Shown: in pieces, positions 8,082 to 16,024 of the stretch
How positions within the stretch are numbered: the stretch's first letter is position 1
Layout of the letters: each line of letters starts with the position of its first letter
From: JAJRXR01 sp041402005
GTDB taxonomy: Bacteria; Planctomycetota; Phycisphaerae; Phycisphaerales; UBA1924
DNA length: 52,080 nt
Direction of reading: 5' to 3'
Assembly (NCBI GenBank): GCA_041402005.1
Contig: JAWKTB010000009.1
Coordinates: 1-52,080 of the forward strand
Notes under the pieces: model-generated
The model's input: only the letters and a program-made list of their open reading frames with translations
Told to the model about the DNA's origin: nothing
The model's database searches: none
Translations under genes and position numbers: made by a program

Positions 8082-9635
8082 ATGAACGAACTGCTCGACA
8101 AGCTGGGCTCCTGGCGTGCGTTCCGCGCGGTGGTGGTCGGGGACTTCATGCTCGACCAGCTCGTGTACGGCGACGCCGAGCGGCTGAGCCAGGATGCGCC
8201 GGTGCCGGTGCTGCGCGTGGTTCGTCAGGAGGACCGCCCGGGCGGGGCGGCGAACCTGTGCCTGGACCTCGCCGCGATGCGTGGGGAGGTCGTGGCGCTC
8301 GGAGTCATCGGCGACGATGGGGAGGGGCGGGCGCTGCGCCGGGAGCTCCAGGAGCAAGGCGTCGATTCGAGCGGGCTGGTCGTCGACCCGTCTCGCCCCA
8401 CGACGCTCAAGCGGAACCTCATCGGCCTCGCCCAGGCGCGCCACCCTCAGAAGATGTTCCGCATGGACGTGGAATCGAACGGCGAGCTCGCGGGCGAGGG
8501 CGAGGCGGCGCTGCTGGCGGCGTTCGACCGGGCGCTGCCCGGCGCCGACGTCGTCTGCATCGAGGACTACAACAAGGGCGTCTGCTCGGCGCGGGTCTGC
8601 AAAGAGGTGATCCGACGGGCGAGGGCGGCGGGCGTTCCCGTGCTCGTCGATCCCGCGTCGATCGAGGACTACTCGAAGTACACGGGCGCGACGGCGATCA
8701 CGCCCAACCGGAACGAGGCGGAGCGCGCAACGGGGCTCAAGACCTGCGCCGAGGCCTCGGCGGGTGAGAACGCGAAGGTCGCGCGGGCGCTGCTCGAGCC
8801 CCTCGAGCTTGACGCGGTCGCCCTGACCCTCGACCGGCACGGCGCGCTCCTGCTCGCGCGCGAGGGCGGGCTCGAGCGCATCCCGACGCAGGCGCGCGAG
8901 GTGTACGACGTCACCGGCGCCGGCGACATGTTCCTCGCGGGGCTCGCCGCCGGGCGGGCGAACGGGCTCGGCTGGGCGGACTCGGTCCGCCTGGCGAACG
9001 CCGCGGCGGGGCTCGAGGTCGAGGTCTTCGGCGTCACGCCCATCCCCATCGAGCGGATCCACCAGGAGATCCTGTCGATGCATCTGGGTCAGGCGGGGAA
9101 GCTGCTGACGCGCGAGCAGCTCATGGTGCGGGTCGCCGCCCTGAGGCGGGCGGGACAGAAGGTCGTCTTCACCAACGGGTGCTTCGACGTGCTGCACGCG
9201 GGGCACGTGGCGCTCTTGGAGGCCGCGGCGGGCGAGGGGGACTTCCTCGTTGTCGCGATCAACTCCGACGAGTCGGTCCGGGCCTACAAGGGGCCGACGC
9301 GCCCGGTGAACACGCAGGACGACCGGGCGGCGGTGCTCGGCGCCTTGGCCGTCGTCGATGCCGTCGTCGTCTACGACGAGGAGACGCCGGTCGAGCTGCT
9401 CGAGCGGCTCCGCCCCGACGCGCTCGTCAAGGGCGGCGAGTACGGCGAGGGGGAGATCCAGGGCGAGGGGCTCGTGACCGGTTACGGCGGGCGCGTGGTG
9501 CGCGTGCCGATGCGCGAGGGACTCAGCTCGAGCGAGGTTCTGCGCCGGATGGGGCGACCCGAGGCGGCGCGCGAGCAGTCCCCCGAGGTGCATGCCCGCT
9601 ACGTCCTGGACCGGACGCGAACGGGCGACCGGTAG
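8082..9635 (+). CDS. hldE: Bifunctional D-beta-heptose 7-phosphate kinase/1-phosphate adenylyltransferase
   Basis: Makes ADP-heptose for lipopolysaccharide inner core in two steps. A ribokinase-fold kinase occupies about residues 1-325 (RPGGAANLCLDLA substrate region; DVTGAGDMFLAGLA anion hole and catalytic Asp). A nucleotidyltransferase domain follows from about 345 to 490, with the FTNGCFDVLHAGHV signature and GLSSSEVL. The length, 517 residues, is slightly above E. coli HldE (477). A GTG at 8070 is an alternative in-frame start. It lies 38 bases after lpxK. Confidence 0.93.
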   Translation: MNELLDKLGSWRAFRAVVVGDFMLDQLVYGDAERLSQDAPVPVLRVVRQEDRPGGAANLCLDLAAMRGEVVALGVIGDDGEGRALRRELQEQGVDSSGLVVDPSRPTTLKRNLIGLAQARHPQKMFRMDVESNGELAGEGEAALLAAFDRALPGADVVCIEDYNKGVCSARVCKEVIRRARAAGVPVLVDPASIEDYSKYTGATAITPNRNEAERATGLKTCAEASAGENAKVARALLEPLELDAVALTLDRHGALLLAREGGLERIPTQAREVYDVTGAGDMFLAGLAAGRANGLGWADSVRLANAAAGLEVEVFGVTPIPIERIHQEILSMHLGQAGKLLTREQLMVRVAALRRAGQKVVFTNGCFDVLHAGHVALLEAAAGEGDFLVVAINSDESVRAYKGPTRPVNTQDDRAAVLGALAVVDAVVVYDEETPVELLERLRPDALVKGGEYGEGEIQGEGLVTGYGGRVVRVPMREGLSSSEVLRRMGRPEAAREQSPEVHARYVLDRTRTGDR

Positions 9636-9651
9636 GGCACGACGGCAATCC

Positions 9652-10698
9652 TTAGCGCCAGTCGGTGACGATTTTGCCGAACTGCTCGCCCGCTTCGAGG
9701 CGTCGGTACGCGTCGACGCACTCATTGGGCGTGAAGACCTTGTCGACGACCGGCGCCAGCGAGCCCGCGCGGAAGAGGGCGGCGACCTCGCGGAACTCGT
9801 CGTTGGAGCCCATGGTCGAGCCGAGGAGGCGGAGCTGGTTCCAGAAGAGGCGGGCGAGGTCGGTGGTCGCGTCGGGGCCGGTCGTGCACCCCGGCGAGAC
9901 GTAGGCGCCGCCCCGGGCGAGCGACTTGATGCAGGCGAGGTGCGTCGCCTTGCCGACCGAGTCGACCACCATGTTGAAGCCGCGCTTGTTCGTCCAGGCG
10001 CGGACGTCGCGCGACCAGTCCTGGCCCTTGTCGAGGACGCACAGGTCGGCGCCGAGGGCCTTGGCCTTGTCGAGTTTCCATTGATGGCGCGAGGTGACGG
10101 CGACGGGGCAGGCGAAATGCTTGGCGATGGCGAGGGCGCTGGTCGCGACGCCCCCCCCGATGCCCGTGATCAGCACGCACTGGCCCGGGCGGAGATCGCC
10201 CTTCGTGACCATCATGGAATAGGCGGTGAGGGCGCAGAGGCCAAACGCCGCGGCGTCAACAGGGTCAGCATCGCCGACGTCGGCGAGATTGGCGACGGGG
10301 ACGTTGAAGAACGCGGCGTGCGCCCCCGGGGAGCGGTGCTCGCCGATCAACTCGTAGACGGGCGCGCTCGTCGATGATGGCGGATCGCCCGGTCGCGCCG
10401 GGGGCGAGACGTCGATCGCGGCGTTGTAGATCACGCGCTTGCCGACCCAGTCCTTGCTGACGCCCTCGCCGACGGCGTCCACGACGGCGCACGCGTCGCA
10501 CCCCGACACGCGGGGGTACGTGAGCTCCAAGCCCGGCACGCCCCGTCCGACCCACAGGTCCATGTGGTTGAAGGCGGAGCAGAGCGTGCGCAGGCGCGCC
10601 TCGCCCCTCGCCGGCGCCGGCGGATCGGGGAAGTCGGATTGCAGCTCGATGTTGTCGGCGACGGGGGCGCCCTGCTTCGTGACGACGACGGCTCGCAT
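9652..10698 (-). CDS. Zinc-type alcohol dehydrogenase-like (MDR) oxidoreductase
   Basis: A 348-residue medium-chain dehydrogenase/reductase. The N-terminal GroES-like domain has LCSAFNHMDLWVGRGV and VSGCDACAVVDAVGEGV; the NAD(P)-binding Rossmann domain has VLITGIGGGVATSALAIA. The classical structural-zinc Cys cluster is absent, so it is probably a quinone-reductase-like or 'YogA/zinc-binding-like' member rather than a true zinc alcohol dehydrogenase. The start MRAVVVTKQGAP at 10698 is the family-typical N-terminus. Substrate unknown. Confidence 0.85.
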   Translation of the reverse strand: MRAVVVTKQGAPVADNIELQSDFPDPPAPARGEARLRTLCSAFNHMDLWVGRGVPGLELTYPRVSGCDACAVVDAVGEGVSKDWVGKRVIYNAAIDVSPPARPGDPPSSTSAPVYELIGEHRSPGAHAAFFNVPVANLADVGDADPVDAAAFGLCALTAYSMMVTKGDLRPGQCVLITGIGGGVATSALAIAKHFACPVAVTSRHQWKLDKAKALGADLCVLDKGQDWSRDVRAWTNKRGFNMVVDSVGKATHLACIKSLARGGAYVSPGCTTGPDATTDLARLFWNQLRLLGSTMGSNDEFREVAALFRAGSLAPVVDKVFTPNECVDAYRRLEAGEQFGKIVTDWR

Positions 10699-10721
10699 GG
10701 GGCGAGTGTACGCCGCGCATG

Positions 10722-10753
10722 AAAAAACGCCCGCCAGGGGGAAGGCGGGCGTT
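10722..10753 (-). terminator. Rho-independent terminator of the HAF-repeat protein gene
   Basis: AACGCCCGCC (10726-10735) pairs with GGCGGGCGTT (10744-10753) around an eight-base loop. Read on the minus strand, the stem is followed by a run of T (AAAAAA at 10722-10727 on the plus strand). It lies about 50 bases past the stop of the minus-strand gene at 10805-12052. Confidence 0.85.
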
Positions 10754-10804
10754 CTCCGCCCACACCCGATCACACAGGGCATGGTCGGGGGAGGAGTCGA
10801 ACGT

Positions 10805-12052
10805 TCAGGGGCAGCCCGAGCCGAACTCGGTGAGGAAGGTGACGACGTCGGAGAAGTCCCACTGGCCGAAGGGCTCGGCGAGGTCGGCGGCGGCCTCCAT
10901 GTTGCCGAACGCGACGAGGAAGGCGACGACGTCGGAGAAATCGAGCTGGCCGAAGGGCTCGGCGAGGTCGGCCCCGTTGCACCCGCCGGCGACGGGGATC
11001 AGGGCGTACGCCCGGACCTCGCCGTTGTGAACGCCGGTGCCGATGATGATGCCGTCCTCGCTGATGCCCTGCGCGGAGCTGGAGGTGTTCATGTTGAGGT
11101 CCCAGTCGGTGGCGTCGGCGGGGAGGAGGTCGGCGATGGCGTAGGTGCTCGTGCCGTCATAGAGGAAGGGGACGGCGAAGACGCCGCCGGCGTTGCCAAC
11201 GACCCAGCCGTCGGAGTTGACGCCGCGTCCGGAGCCGGTGGTGGCGTCGGGTGGGAGGGGGATCTCGACGATGCCGCCGGCCTGTGTCCAGACGAAGGGC
11301 GTGCCCGAGCCCTGGTTGAGCATGGAGCTGCCGGTGACGTGCCCGGCGTTGCTGACGGCGAAGCAGAGCGCGCCGTTACGACCGGGCAGGGCGCCGACGG
11401 TTGTGGCGGTGTCGGCGACGGAGTTGTAGACCATGCCGACGTTGACGGCGGCGTTGTTGGGGTCGATGCCGTTGCCGACGACGAGGCCGGAGTCGTTGAT
11501 GCCGTAGGCGGTCGTCATGAAGCTGCCGTTGGAGGTGGTGGTGGTAATGACGGTGCCGATACCTTCGGCGTAGAGGCAGGCGCGTTCGAGCGAGCCGCCG
11601 TTGACCGAGCCGACGGCGACGCCCGAGGCGTTGACGCCGTTGGCGCGACCGAGCGTCTGGCCGGCGGGGAGCGGGAGTTGGGAGACGACGCCGTTGTTCC
11701 ACATGATGGGCAGCGGGTTCGATCCGAAGAAGGTTGCGGAGCCGGTGCCGACGACGATGCCCGAGTCGTTGGCGGAGTTGGAGACGCCATAGGCGCGGGC
11801 CGGCGAGGCGAGGTTGGGCAGATCGACGCGCCCGCCGCCCTGCGTCCAGGAGTAGGCGGAGCTGCCCGAGCCGCCGAGCGAGCGTCCGACGGCGACGCCG
11901 CCGGGCGAGCAGGCGAAGCCCTGCGAGCCCGAGTCACCGACGTTGACGATGCCGATATCGATGATCGTGTATTCGGGCGGCGCGGCGAGCGCCGGGGCGC
12001 ACAGCGCGAGTGCCGCGGCGAGGGGGGTGGTGCGACGGAGGGACGCAAGCAT
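10805..12052 (-). CDS. Secreted HAF-repeat protein with duplicated C-terminal DFSDVV motif
   Basis: A 415-residue exported protein. A signal peptide is clear (MLASLRRTTPLAAALALCAP, cleavage after ALAAP). The body has about seven HAF-type repeats, for example AYGVSNSANDSGIVVGTG, AYGINDSGLVVGNG and AQGISEDGIIIGTG, predicted to build a beta-propeller-like extracellular domain. The C-terminus carries the motif ADLAEPFGQxDFSDVVxFLxxFG twice in tandem (about the last 55 residues), ending FGSGCP. That ending is typical of secreted Phycisphaerae proteins and probably a sorting or anchoring signal. The start at 12052 has AAGGAGA eight bases upstream. Function unknown. Confidence 0.85.
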   Translation of the reverse strand: MLASLRRTTPLAAALALCAPALAAPPEYTIIDIGIVNVGDSGSQGFACSPGGVAVGRSLGGSGSSAYSWTQGGGRVDLPNLASPARAYGVSNSANDSGIVVGTGSATFFGSNPLPIMWNNGVVSQLPLPAGQTLGRANGVNASGVAVGSVNGGSLERACLYAEGIGTVITTTTSNGSFMTTAYGINDSGLVVGNGIDPNNAAVNVGMVYNSVADTATTVGALPGRNGALCFAVSNAGHVTGSSMLNQGSGTPFVWTQAGGIVEIPLPPDATTGSGRGVNSDGWVVGNAGGVFAVPFLYDGTSTYAIADLLPADATDWDLNMNTSSSAQGISEDGIIIGTGVHNGEVRAYALIPVAGGCNGADLAEPFGQLDFSDVVAFLVAFGNMEAAADLAEPFGQWDFSDVVTFLTEFGSGCP

Positions 12053-12216
12053 GCTCAATCTCCTTGGAGACCCGATGGAGGTCGTGGGGCGGATCCTGCA
12101 CGGACCCGGCGAGAACGAGGGTAGAGGGCTGGGCGCGATAACGCAATAAATTACACTCTGGATTTCCAAAAATACCCCTGGTACCCTGCCTTCCGAGCTT
12201 GGGGGGGCCGATCGGC
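12053..12216. promoter_or_regulatory. AT-rich divergent promoter region
   Basis: The gap between the divergent HAF-protein gene and the HTH-protein gene contains the lowest-GC stretch of this part (ATAACGCAATAAATTACACT, 12137-12156, then TTTCCAAAAATACC). It probably holds both promoters. No single -35/-10 pair stands out clearly enough to place a start site. Confidence 0.4.
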
Positions 12217-13437
12217 ATGACGACCGCAGCGACCAACCGAGAGACCGGCGGCCTCGGGCCTGAACGCCTGGGAGACCGCGTGCGCCCCGTGGGCGCGGAG
12301 CTCGTCCGGGCGATGGGGGCGTTGCTGGCGTCGGTGCCCGGGTCGCCCCACCGCCCGACGGAGCTGGCCAGGCGCCTCGGGCTCAGCCGTGTGATTCTCA
12401 GCCGCCTGCTCGGCGCCGTCGAATGCGAGGACCCCTTCGAGGCGCTCGAACGGTTCCCCGGGCCCGATTCGCTGCGTGCGGTGGTTGTCGCGGCGGAGCG
12501 GCGCGGGGGTGTGACGCAGGCGGTCGGGCGGCGCGCGGGCGACGCCATCGACGCCTTCGCGGAGCTGATCCGAGAGGACTTCGGCACGCGGGGCGCCCTG
12601 AACGCGGCGATCAGTGCGCAGCGCCCGGACCTCCAGCAGCGTCTCGTGCTCGCCGGGCGGTACCAGGTCTATCAGGGCATGCGCCAGATCCTGGGCGTCG
12701 AGGCGGATACCTGGCTCACCTCGATGATGTTCGTCCCGTCACACTCCGACGAGGACATGCTGGAGGTGACCTCGATGCACGGCGCCCTGGGGATGCGGCG
12801 CCTGCGCCCCGACGTCGGTGTGCACTTCACCTTCGGCCCGCCGGGACGCGCCGAGAACCCCGACGAGCTCTCTTCGGGCCCCGTGGACCTCAGCGAGTTC
12901 TACGAGCACGATCCCGCGGTGCTCGAGTCGTACATGGCCGGCGGGCAGCTCGTGCACCGCCTCGCGCACGACCGTCTCGGGCGCCACGCGACGGTTGACA
13001 TGCTGGCGGTGAGCTGCAACGCGAAGGGGTCGCGCCGGTATGCGACGCCGGAGCGTCCCAAGGGCGGCGTCGTCGTCTTCCCGGATGTGCCGGTCAAGAC
13101 GCTGGTCTGCGACGCCCTCGTGCATGAGGACGTGTTCCCCGGCGCCAAGCCGGAGCTGATGGTGTTCAACCCGGGCCCCAGGGGACCGGCGAACCCCGTC
13201 GATCCGACGCGGGCGATCGACCGGGTCGAGGTCCCCGAACGGATCGAGTCTCTCGGGATGAGCAAGGACCGGTTCACGCTGCCCGAGGCGCCCCGATACC
13301 GGGAGATGGTCGAGCGTGTGTGCGCCCATTTCGGACAGGATCCGGAACGTCTTCGCGTGCACCGCCTGCGGATGAGCTACCCGGTGCATGGGTTCCAGTT
13401 CGTGATGGCGTTCTCGGCGCCGACGAAACCGGCGTGA
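12217..13437 (+). CDS. Conserved-looking protein with N-terminal helix-turn-helix, function unknown
   Basis: A 406-residue soluble protein. Residues about 47-66 (RPTELARRLGLSRVILSRLL) read as a winged or IclR/MarR-like helix-turn-helix. The remaining 300 residues match no family I recognise. They include FVPSHSDEDMLEVTSMHG, VVVFPDVPVKTLVCDALVHE and a C-terminal RLRMSYPVHGFQFVMAF. The ATG at 12217 is chosen over an upstream TTG at 12199 because no better site is seen; the ribosome-binding site is weak. It could be a transcription regulator with a large sensor domain. Confidence 0.65.
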   Translation: MTTAATNRETGGLGPERLGDRVRPVGAELVRAMGALLASVPGSPHRPTELARRLGLSRVILSRLLGAVECEDPFEALERFPGPDSLRAVVVAAERRGGVTQAVGRRAGDAIDAFAELIREDFGTRGALNAAISAQRPDLQQRLVLAGRYQVYQGMRQILGVEADTWLTSMMFVPSHSDEDMLEVTSMHGALGMRRLRPDVGVHFTFGPPGRAENPDELSSGPVDLSEFYEHDPAVLESYMAGGQLVHRLAHDRLGRHATVDMLAVSCNAKGSRRYATPERPKGGVVVFPDVPVKTLVCDALVHEDVFPGAKPELMVFNPGPRGPANPVDPTRAIDRVEVPERIESLGMSKDRFTLPEAPRYREMVERVCAHFGQDPERLRVHRLRMSYPVHGFQFVMAFSAPTKPA

Positions 13438-13465
13438 TCGAGAGCGTGTGACGCAAGGGCCAAAG

Positions 13466-13490
13466 AAAAACCCCTCGCTCGCGCGAGGGG
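13466..13490 (-). terminator. Rho-independent terminator of rplS
   Basis: CCCCTCGC (13471-13478) pairs with GCGAGGGG (13483-13490) around a TCGC loop; on the minus strand the stem is followed by TTTTT (13466-13470). The element is nearly identical to the rpsP terminator at 15967-15992. Confidence 0.9.
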
Positions 13491-13536
13491 CTCGTGAGTA
13501 TCGATAGCTTTTCTTGCTGGGGTTTCCCCCGGGGGG

Positions 13537-13914
13537 TCACTGACCCTCGACGTGCTTCATGCCGCGACGCCGATCACGCAGGCGACGGCTCTTGCCCACG
13601 CGGTCGCGCAGGAAGTAGAGCTTGGCCCGCCTGGCGTCGGCACGGCGCACGACCTCGAACTTGGCGATCGAGGGGGAGTTGACGGGCCAGGTGCGCTCGA
13701 CGCCGATATCGTCGACGACGCGCCGGACTGTGATCATCTCGTTGATGCCCCGCCCCTTGCGGCTGATGAGCACGCCCTGGAAGACCTGGACGCGCTCCTT
13801 GTCGCCCTCCACGATCCGGACATGGACGTTGAGCGTGTCGCCGATGTCGAAGCGGGGGATGTCCGTCTTCAGGGCGTCGGCGTTGATGGACTCGATGAGC
13901 TGCTGCGTGCCCAT
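13537..13914 (-). CDS. rplS: Large ribosomal subunit protein bL19
   Basis: Ribosomal protein at the 30S-50S interface, 125 residues, normal length. Signature stretches: IPRFDIGDTLNVHVRIVEGD, VFQGVLISRKGRGINEMITV and VRRADARRAKLYFLRDRVGK. Last gene of the minus-strand rpsP-trmD-rplS cluster, with its own terminator downstream. The ribosome-binding site is CAGAGG ahead of MGTQQLIESI. Confidence 0.97.
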   Translation of the reverse strand: MGTQQLIESINADALKTDIPRFDIGDTLNVHVRIVEGDKERVQVFQGVLISRKGRGINEMITVRRVVDDIGVERTWPVNSPSIAKFEVVRRADARRAKLYFLRDRVGKSRRLRDRRRGMKHVEGQ

Positions 13915-13951
13915 GGGGGGACCTCTGGGGGCTGGGGGCGGATCTGGCCCT

Positions 13952-13969
13952 CCCCGGGTCGGCCCGGGG
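13952..13969 (-). promoter_or_regulatory. Hairpin in the rplS leader
   Basis: CCCCGGG-TCGG-CCCGGGG is a perfect 7-bp stem with a four-base loop, 38 bases upstream of the rplS start codon. No T-run follows on either strand. It could tune rplS translation or read-through from the upstream membrane-protein gene; that is inference from position. Confidence 0.35.
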
Positions 13970-14029
13970 GGACCCGAAGCGTAGGCGGGGGCAGGCGTTG
14001 GGGTCGAGGGGCGGGGGTCCCCTCACACC

Positions 14030-14416
14030 TCAGGGCAGGGTGGATCGCACCGGGGGAAGGAGGAGCACGACGATCGTGACCAGGGAGAGGAGGGTCCCGA
14101 AGGGGAGGTACCACAGGGTCAGGATCGCCGCGATGAGCAGGGACCACCAGGCGGGGGCTTTCGGGGAAACGACGAAGAAGAGCGCGGCGGCGACGAGGGC
14201 GAGACCCACCACGAGGTGGACAGTCATGAACAACGTCGATCGTGGGTCGAGGCCGACGCCCTTGACCAGGTGCGACCAGGGCCCGAGCTGGCCGGCGTGG
14301 GCGCCGGACTTTGGTGTGACGTAGTCGCCCTTGATGAAAGCATGGGAGCCGTCGAAGGCGAGCCAGGCGCCGAGGAAGACGCTGGCGCCGACGGCGATGT
14401 AGCCGGACCAGTGCAC
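14030..14416 (-). CDS. Small multi-spanning membrane protein between trmD and rplS
   Basis: A 128-residue protein with about four hydrophobic helices (around residues 6-22, 63-84, 90-102 and 106-123). It starts four bases after the trmD stop, so it is co-transcribed and possibly translationally coupled. No recognised family. Its presence inside an otherwise conserved translation operon is unusual. Confidence 0.75.
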   Translation of the reverse strand: MHWSGYIAVGASVFLGAWLAFDGSHAFIKGDYVTPKSGAHAGQLGPWSHLVKGVGLDPRSTLFMTVHLVVGLALVAAALFFVVSPKAPAWWSLLIAAILTLWYLPFGTLLSLVTIVVLLLPPVRSTLP

Positions 14417-14420
14417 GGAA

Positions 14421-15245
14421 TCAGTCTACTTCGTGGGGCGGTGTGTCGAGAGGGACGAGCAGGTCCGGGCGACGCTCGCGGGTGCGCTCGGCCATCTGCT
14501 CGAGACGCCATCGGGCGACGGCGGCGTGGTCGCCACTCATCAGAACGTCGGGGACTTCCATCCCCTCCCAGACGCGCGGGCGTGTGTAGTGGGGGCAGTC
14601 GAGCAGACGCGCCTCGTCAGGGACGTTCAACTCGCGCTTCCACTTGGCGAGGAGCTTGGGATCGAGGGTGTCGCCGTTGGGATCGGTGGTGGGAGGCGGG
14701 GCGAAGGAGTCCTGGTGCGCGGAGGCGTCGTCACCGAGGACGCCCGGGATGAGGCGTGTGATCGCGTCGATGAGGATCATGGCGCCGAGCTCGCCCGAGG
14801 AGAGGACGTAGTCGCCGACGGAGACCTCGAGCGGGTCGAGCTTCTGGACGACGCGCTCGTCGATGCCCTCGTAATGCCCCGCGATGATGAGCAGGCGCGG
14901 CAGGTGCGCAAGCTGCTCGACGAGTGGCTGGTCGAGTCGCGTGCCCTGGGGCGTCATCAGGATCCGCGTCGCGGGGCGCGGGTCGAGCGACTGGGCGTGC
15001 ATCGCGGCGTCCCACAGGGGCTGGCACATCATCACCATGCCGGGGCCGCCCCCGAAGGGGCGGTCGTCGGTCTTGTCGTGCTTGTTGTCCGCGAAGTCGC
15101 GGATGTTGGTCGCGTGAAGCTCCAGGAGCCCCGACGCACGCGCCCGGGCGGGGATCGAGACGCCCAACGCCCCGGGCGCCTCGCCGGTGAACATCTCGGG
15201 AAACGTCGTCAGGACATCGATCCGGATGGCGGAAGCGGGGCTCAC
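14421..15245 (-). CDS. trmD: tRNA (guanine-N1)-methyltransferase
   Basis: Methylates G37 of tRNAs reading CNN codons, using SAM; the fold is a trefoil knot. 274 residues. Family motifs: IDVLTTFPEMF near the start, DDRPFGGGPGMVMM, and the knot segment LIIAGHYEGIDERV with VSVGDYVLSSGELGAM. The C-terminal domain ends in RRPDLLVPLDTPP. It lies in the rpsP-trmD-rplS cluster, but the usual rimM neighbour is absent and about 780 bases separate it from rpsP. Confidence 0.96.
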   Translation of the reverse strand: MSPASAIRIDVLTTFPEMFTGEAPGALGVSIPARARASGLLELHATNIRDFADNKHDKTDDRPFGGGPGMVMMCQPLWDAAMHAQSLDPRPATRILMTPQGTRLDQPLVEQLAHLPRLLIIAGHYEGIDERVVQKLDPLEVSVGDYVLSSGELGAMILIDAITRLIPGVLGDDASAHQDSFAPPPTTDPNGDTLDPKLLAKWKRELNVPDEARLLDCPHYTRPRVWEGMEVPDVLMSGDHAAVARWRLEQMAERTRERRPDLLVPLDTPPHEVD

Positions 15246-15404
15246 GGGGGGATCCTTGGCCTGGGCGCGAGAAAACGGCGAAAAATTCTCTCAGGCGGTG
15301 GAGGGGGCGTGCAAAGAACGTGTGAATCCGCCCCCGGATTGGTGAGAACTCTGCGCAAAGATCGTGTTCGAGCCGGGGAGAAACTGTCGGCGGATTCGCC
15401 CCCC

Positions 15405-15432
15405 TTGCGGCCTCCGACGAACGCGGTAGATT
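15405..15432 (+). promoter_or_regulatory. Sigma70-like promoter of the candidate ncRNA
   Basis: TTGCGG (15405-15410), a 16-base spacer, and TAGATT (15427-15432). It faces into the noncoding interval between trmD and rpsP, on the strand opposite those genes. Start of transcription is expected near 15439. Confidence 0.55.
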
Positions 15433-15438
15433 GCCCCC

Positions 15439-15934
15439 GTCACGTCGAGCACGGGGGTGAGAGCCACCGGGCAAGACGAGATTGCGGGCGGCAGCCCAAA
15501 GAGCAGAAGTCGCGTCCTGCCAGACGCGGCGAGGCGGCCCCGGCGGGGCCCGGACAAAGCCACGGCTCGGAGCGCCACAGACCCGGGAGACCGGGCGGCG
15601 GACCGAACCCTGGTCCGGGAGCAAGCCCGTCAGAGGATGCACGCCGATACCGACGCGGCGGACTGGTTGTCCGCGTCGGCCTCGCTCGGAGCCCCTCGGG
15701 GATCCGGCATGCGAGGGAAAAGAACCCGGCCTCGTGCACAGAGGTCGGACCCGGGGAAGTGTCGGTCATGCGAGGCCGGCGTGGAAACGGGTGAAGCGCC
15801 GCTTGCCGGGGAGGCCCGGCGGAACCGGGTCGGTCTTCGGGCCGATCACGAACGCCGGACACCGCCCGGGCGAAACGGGAGGCGCCAACGACACGGCCTT
15901 GGCCCCCGCGGGGACCAAGGCCGCGATCGTTTTT
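15439..15934 (+). ncRNA. Candidate structured noncoding RNA of about 500 nt, family unassigned
   Basis: The 780-base gap between rpsP and trmD has no credible protein gene. It has a plus-strand promoter (15405-15432) and ends in a strong intrinsic terminator (15894-15934). Perfect local stems include CCCCCGT/ACGGGGG (15434/15451), CGCGTC/GACGCG (15511/15523) and GGCCCC/GGGGCC (15536/15545). Others are CCGACGCGG/CCGCGTCGG (15650/15671), CCGGCCTCGTG/TGCGAGGCCGG (15726/15769, with G-U pairs) and GCCGGG-GAGG-CCCGGC (15805-15820). I looked for the signatures of RNase P RNA (GGAAAGTCC, ACAGAA), tmRNA (3' CCA domain, tag followed by stop) and SRP RNA (GGAAGGAAGC) and found none. The size and density of helices suggest a folded RNA of new or divergent type. 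Confidence 0.5.
15894..15934 (+). terminator. Rho-independent terminator of the candidate ncRNA
   Basis: CGGCCTTGG (15894-15902) pairs with CCAAGGCCG (15915-15923), with additional C/G pairing inside. CGATCG and TTTTT (15930-15934) follow on the plus strand only. It faces the rpsP terminator, so the two convergent transcripts end within 60 bases of each other. Confidence 0.8.
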
Positions 15935-15966
15935 GGACTTCACGGGTTCCGGCGTGCGTTCGCGCA

Positions 15967-15992
15967 CGAAAAACCCCTCGCTGGCGCGAGGG
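15967..15992 (-). terminator. Rho-independent terminator of rpsP
   Basis: CCCCTCGC-TGGC-GCGAGGGG, followed on the minus strand by TTTTT. It lies about 30 bases past the rpsP stop. The 30-base sequence differs from the rplS terminator by essentially one loop base. Confidence 0.9.
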
Positions 15993-16024
15993 GCTCGTTC
16001 GTCGATCGTGCGTGAGCGGAGGGC

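Noticed and set aside
10439..12124. Plus-strand 561-residue Gly/Val/Asp-rich frame
   Set aside because: Antisense shadow of the HAF-repeat protein, which has a signal peptide, ribosome-binding site and terminator.
15882..15920. tmRNA tag-like translation (A-N-D-T-A-L-A-P-A)
   Set aside because: No stop codon follows and the tRNA-like 3' end with CCA is absent; taken as coincidence.
15439..15934. RNase P RNA
   Set aside because: The universally conserved P4 sequences (GGAAAGTCC, ACAGAA-type) could not be found on either strand.
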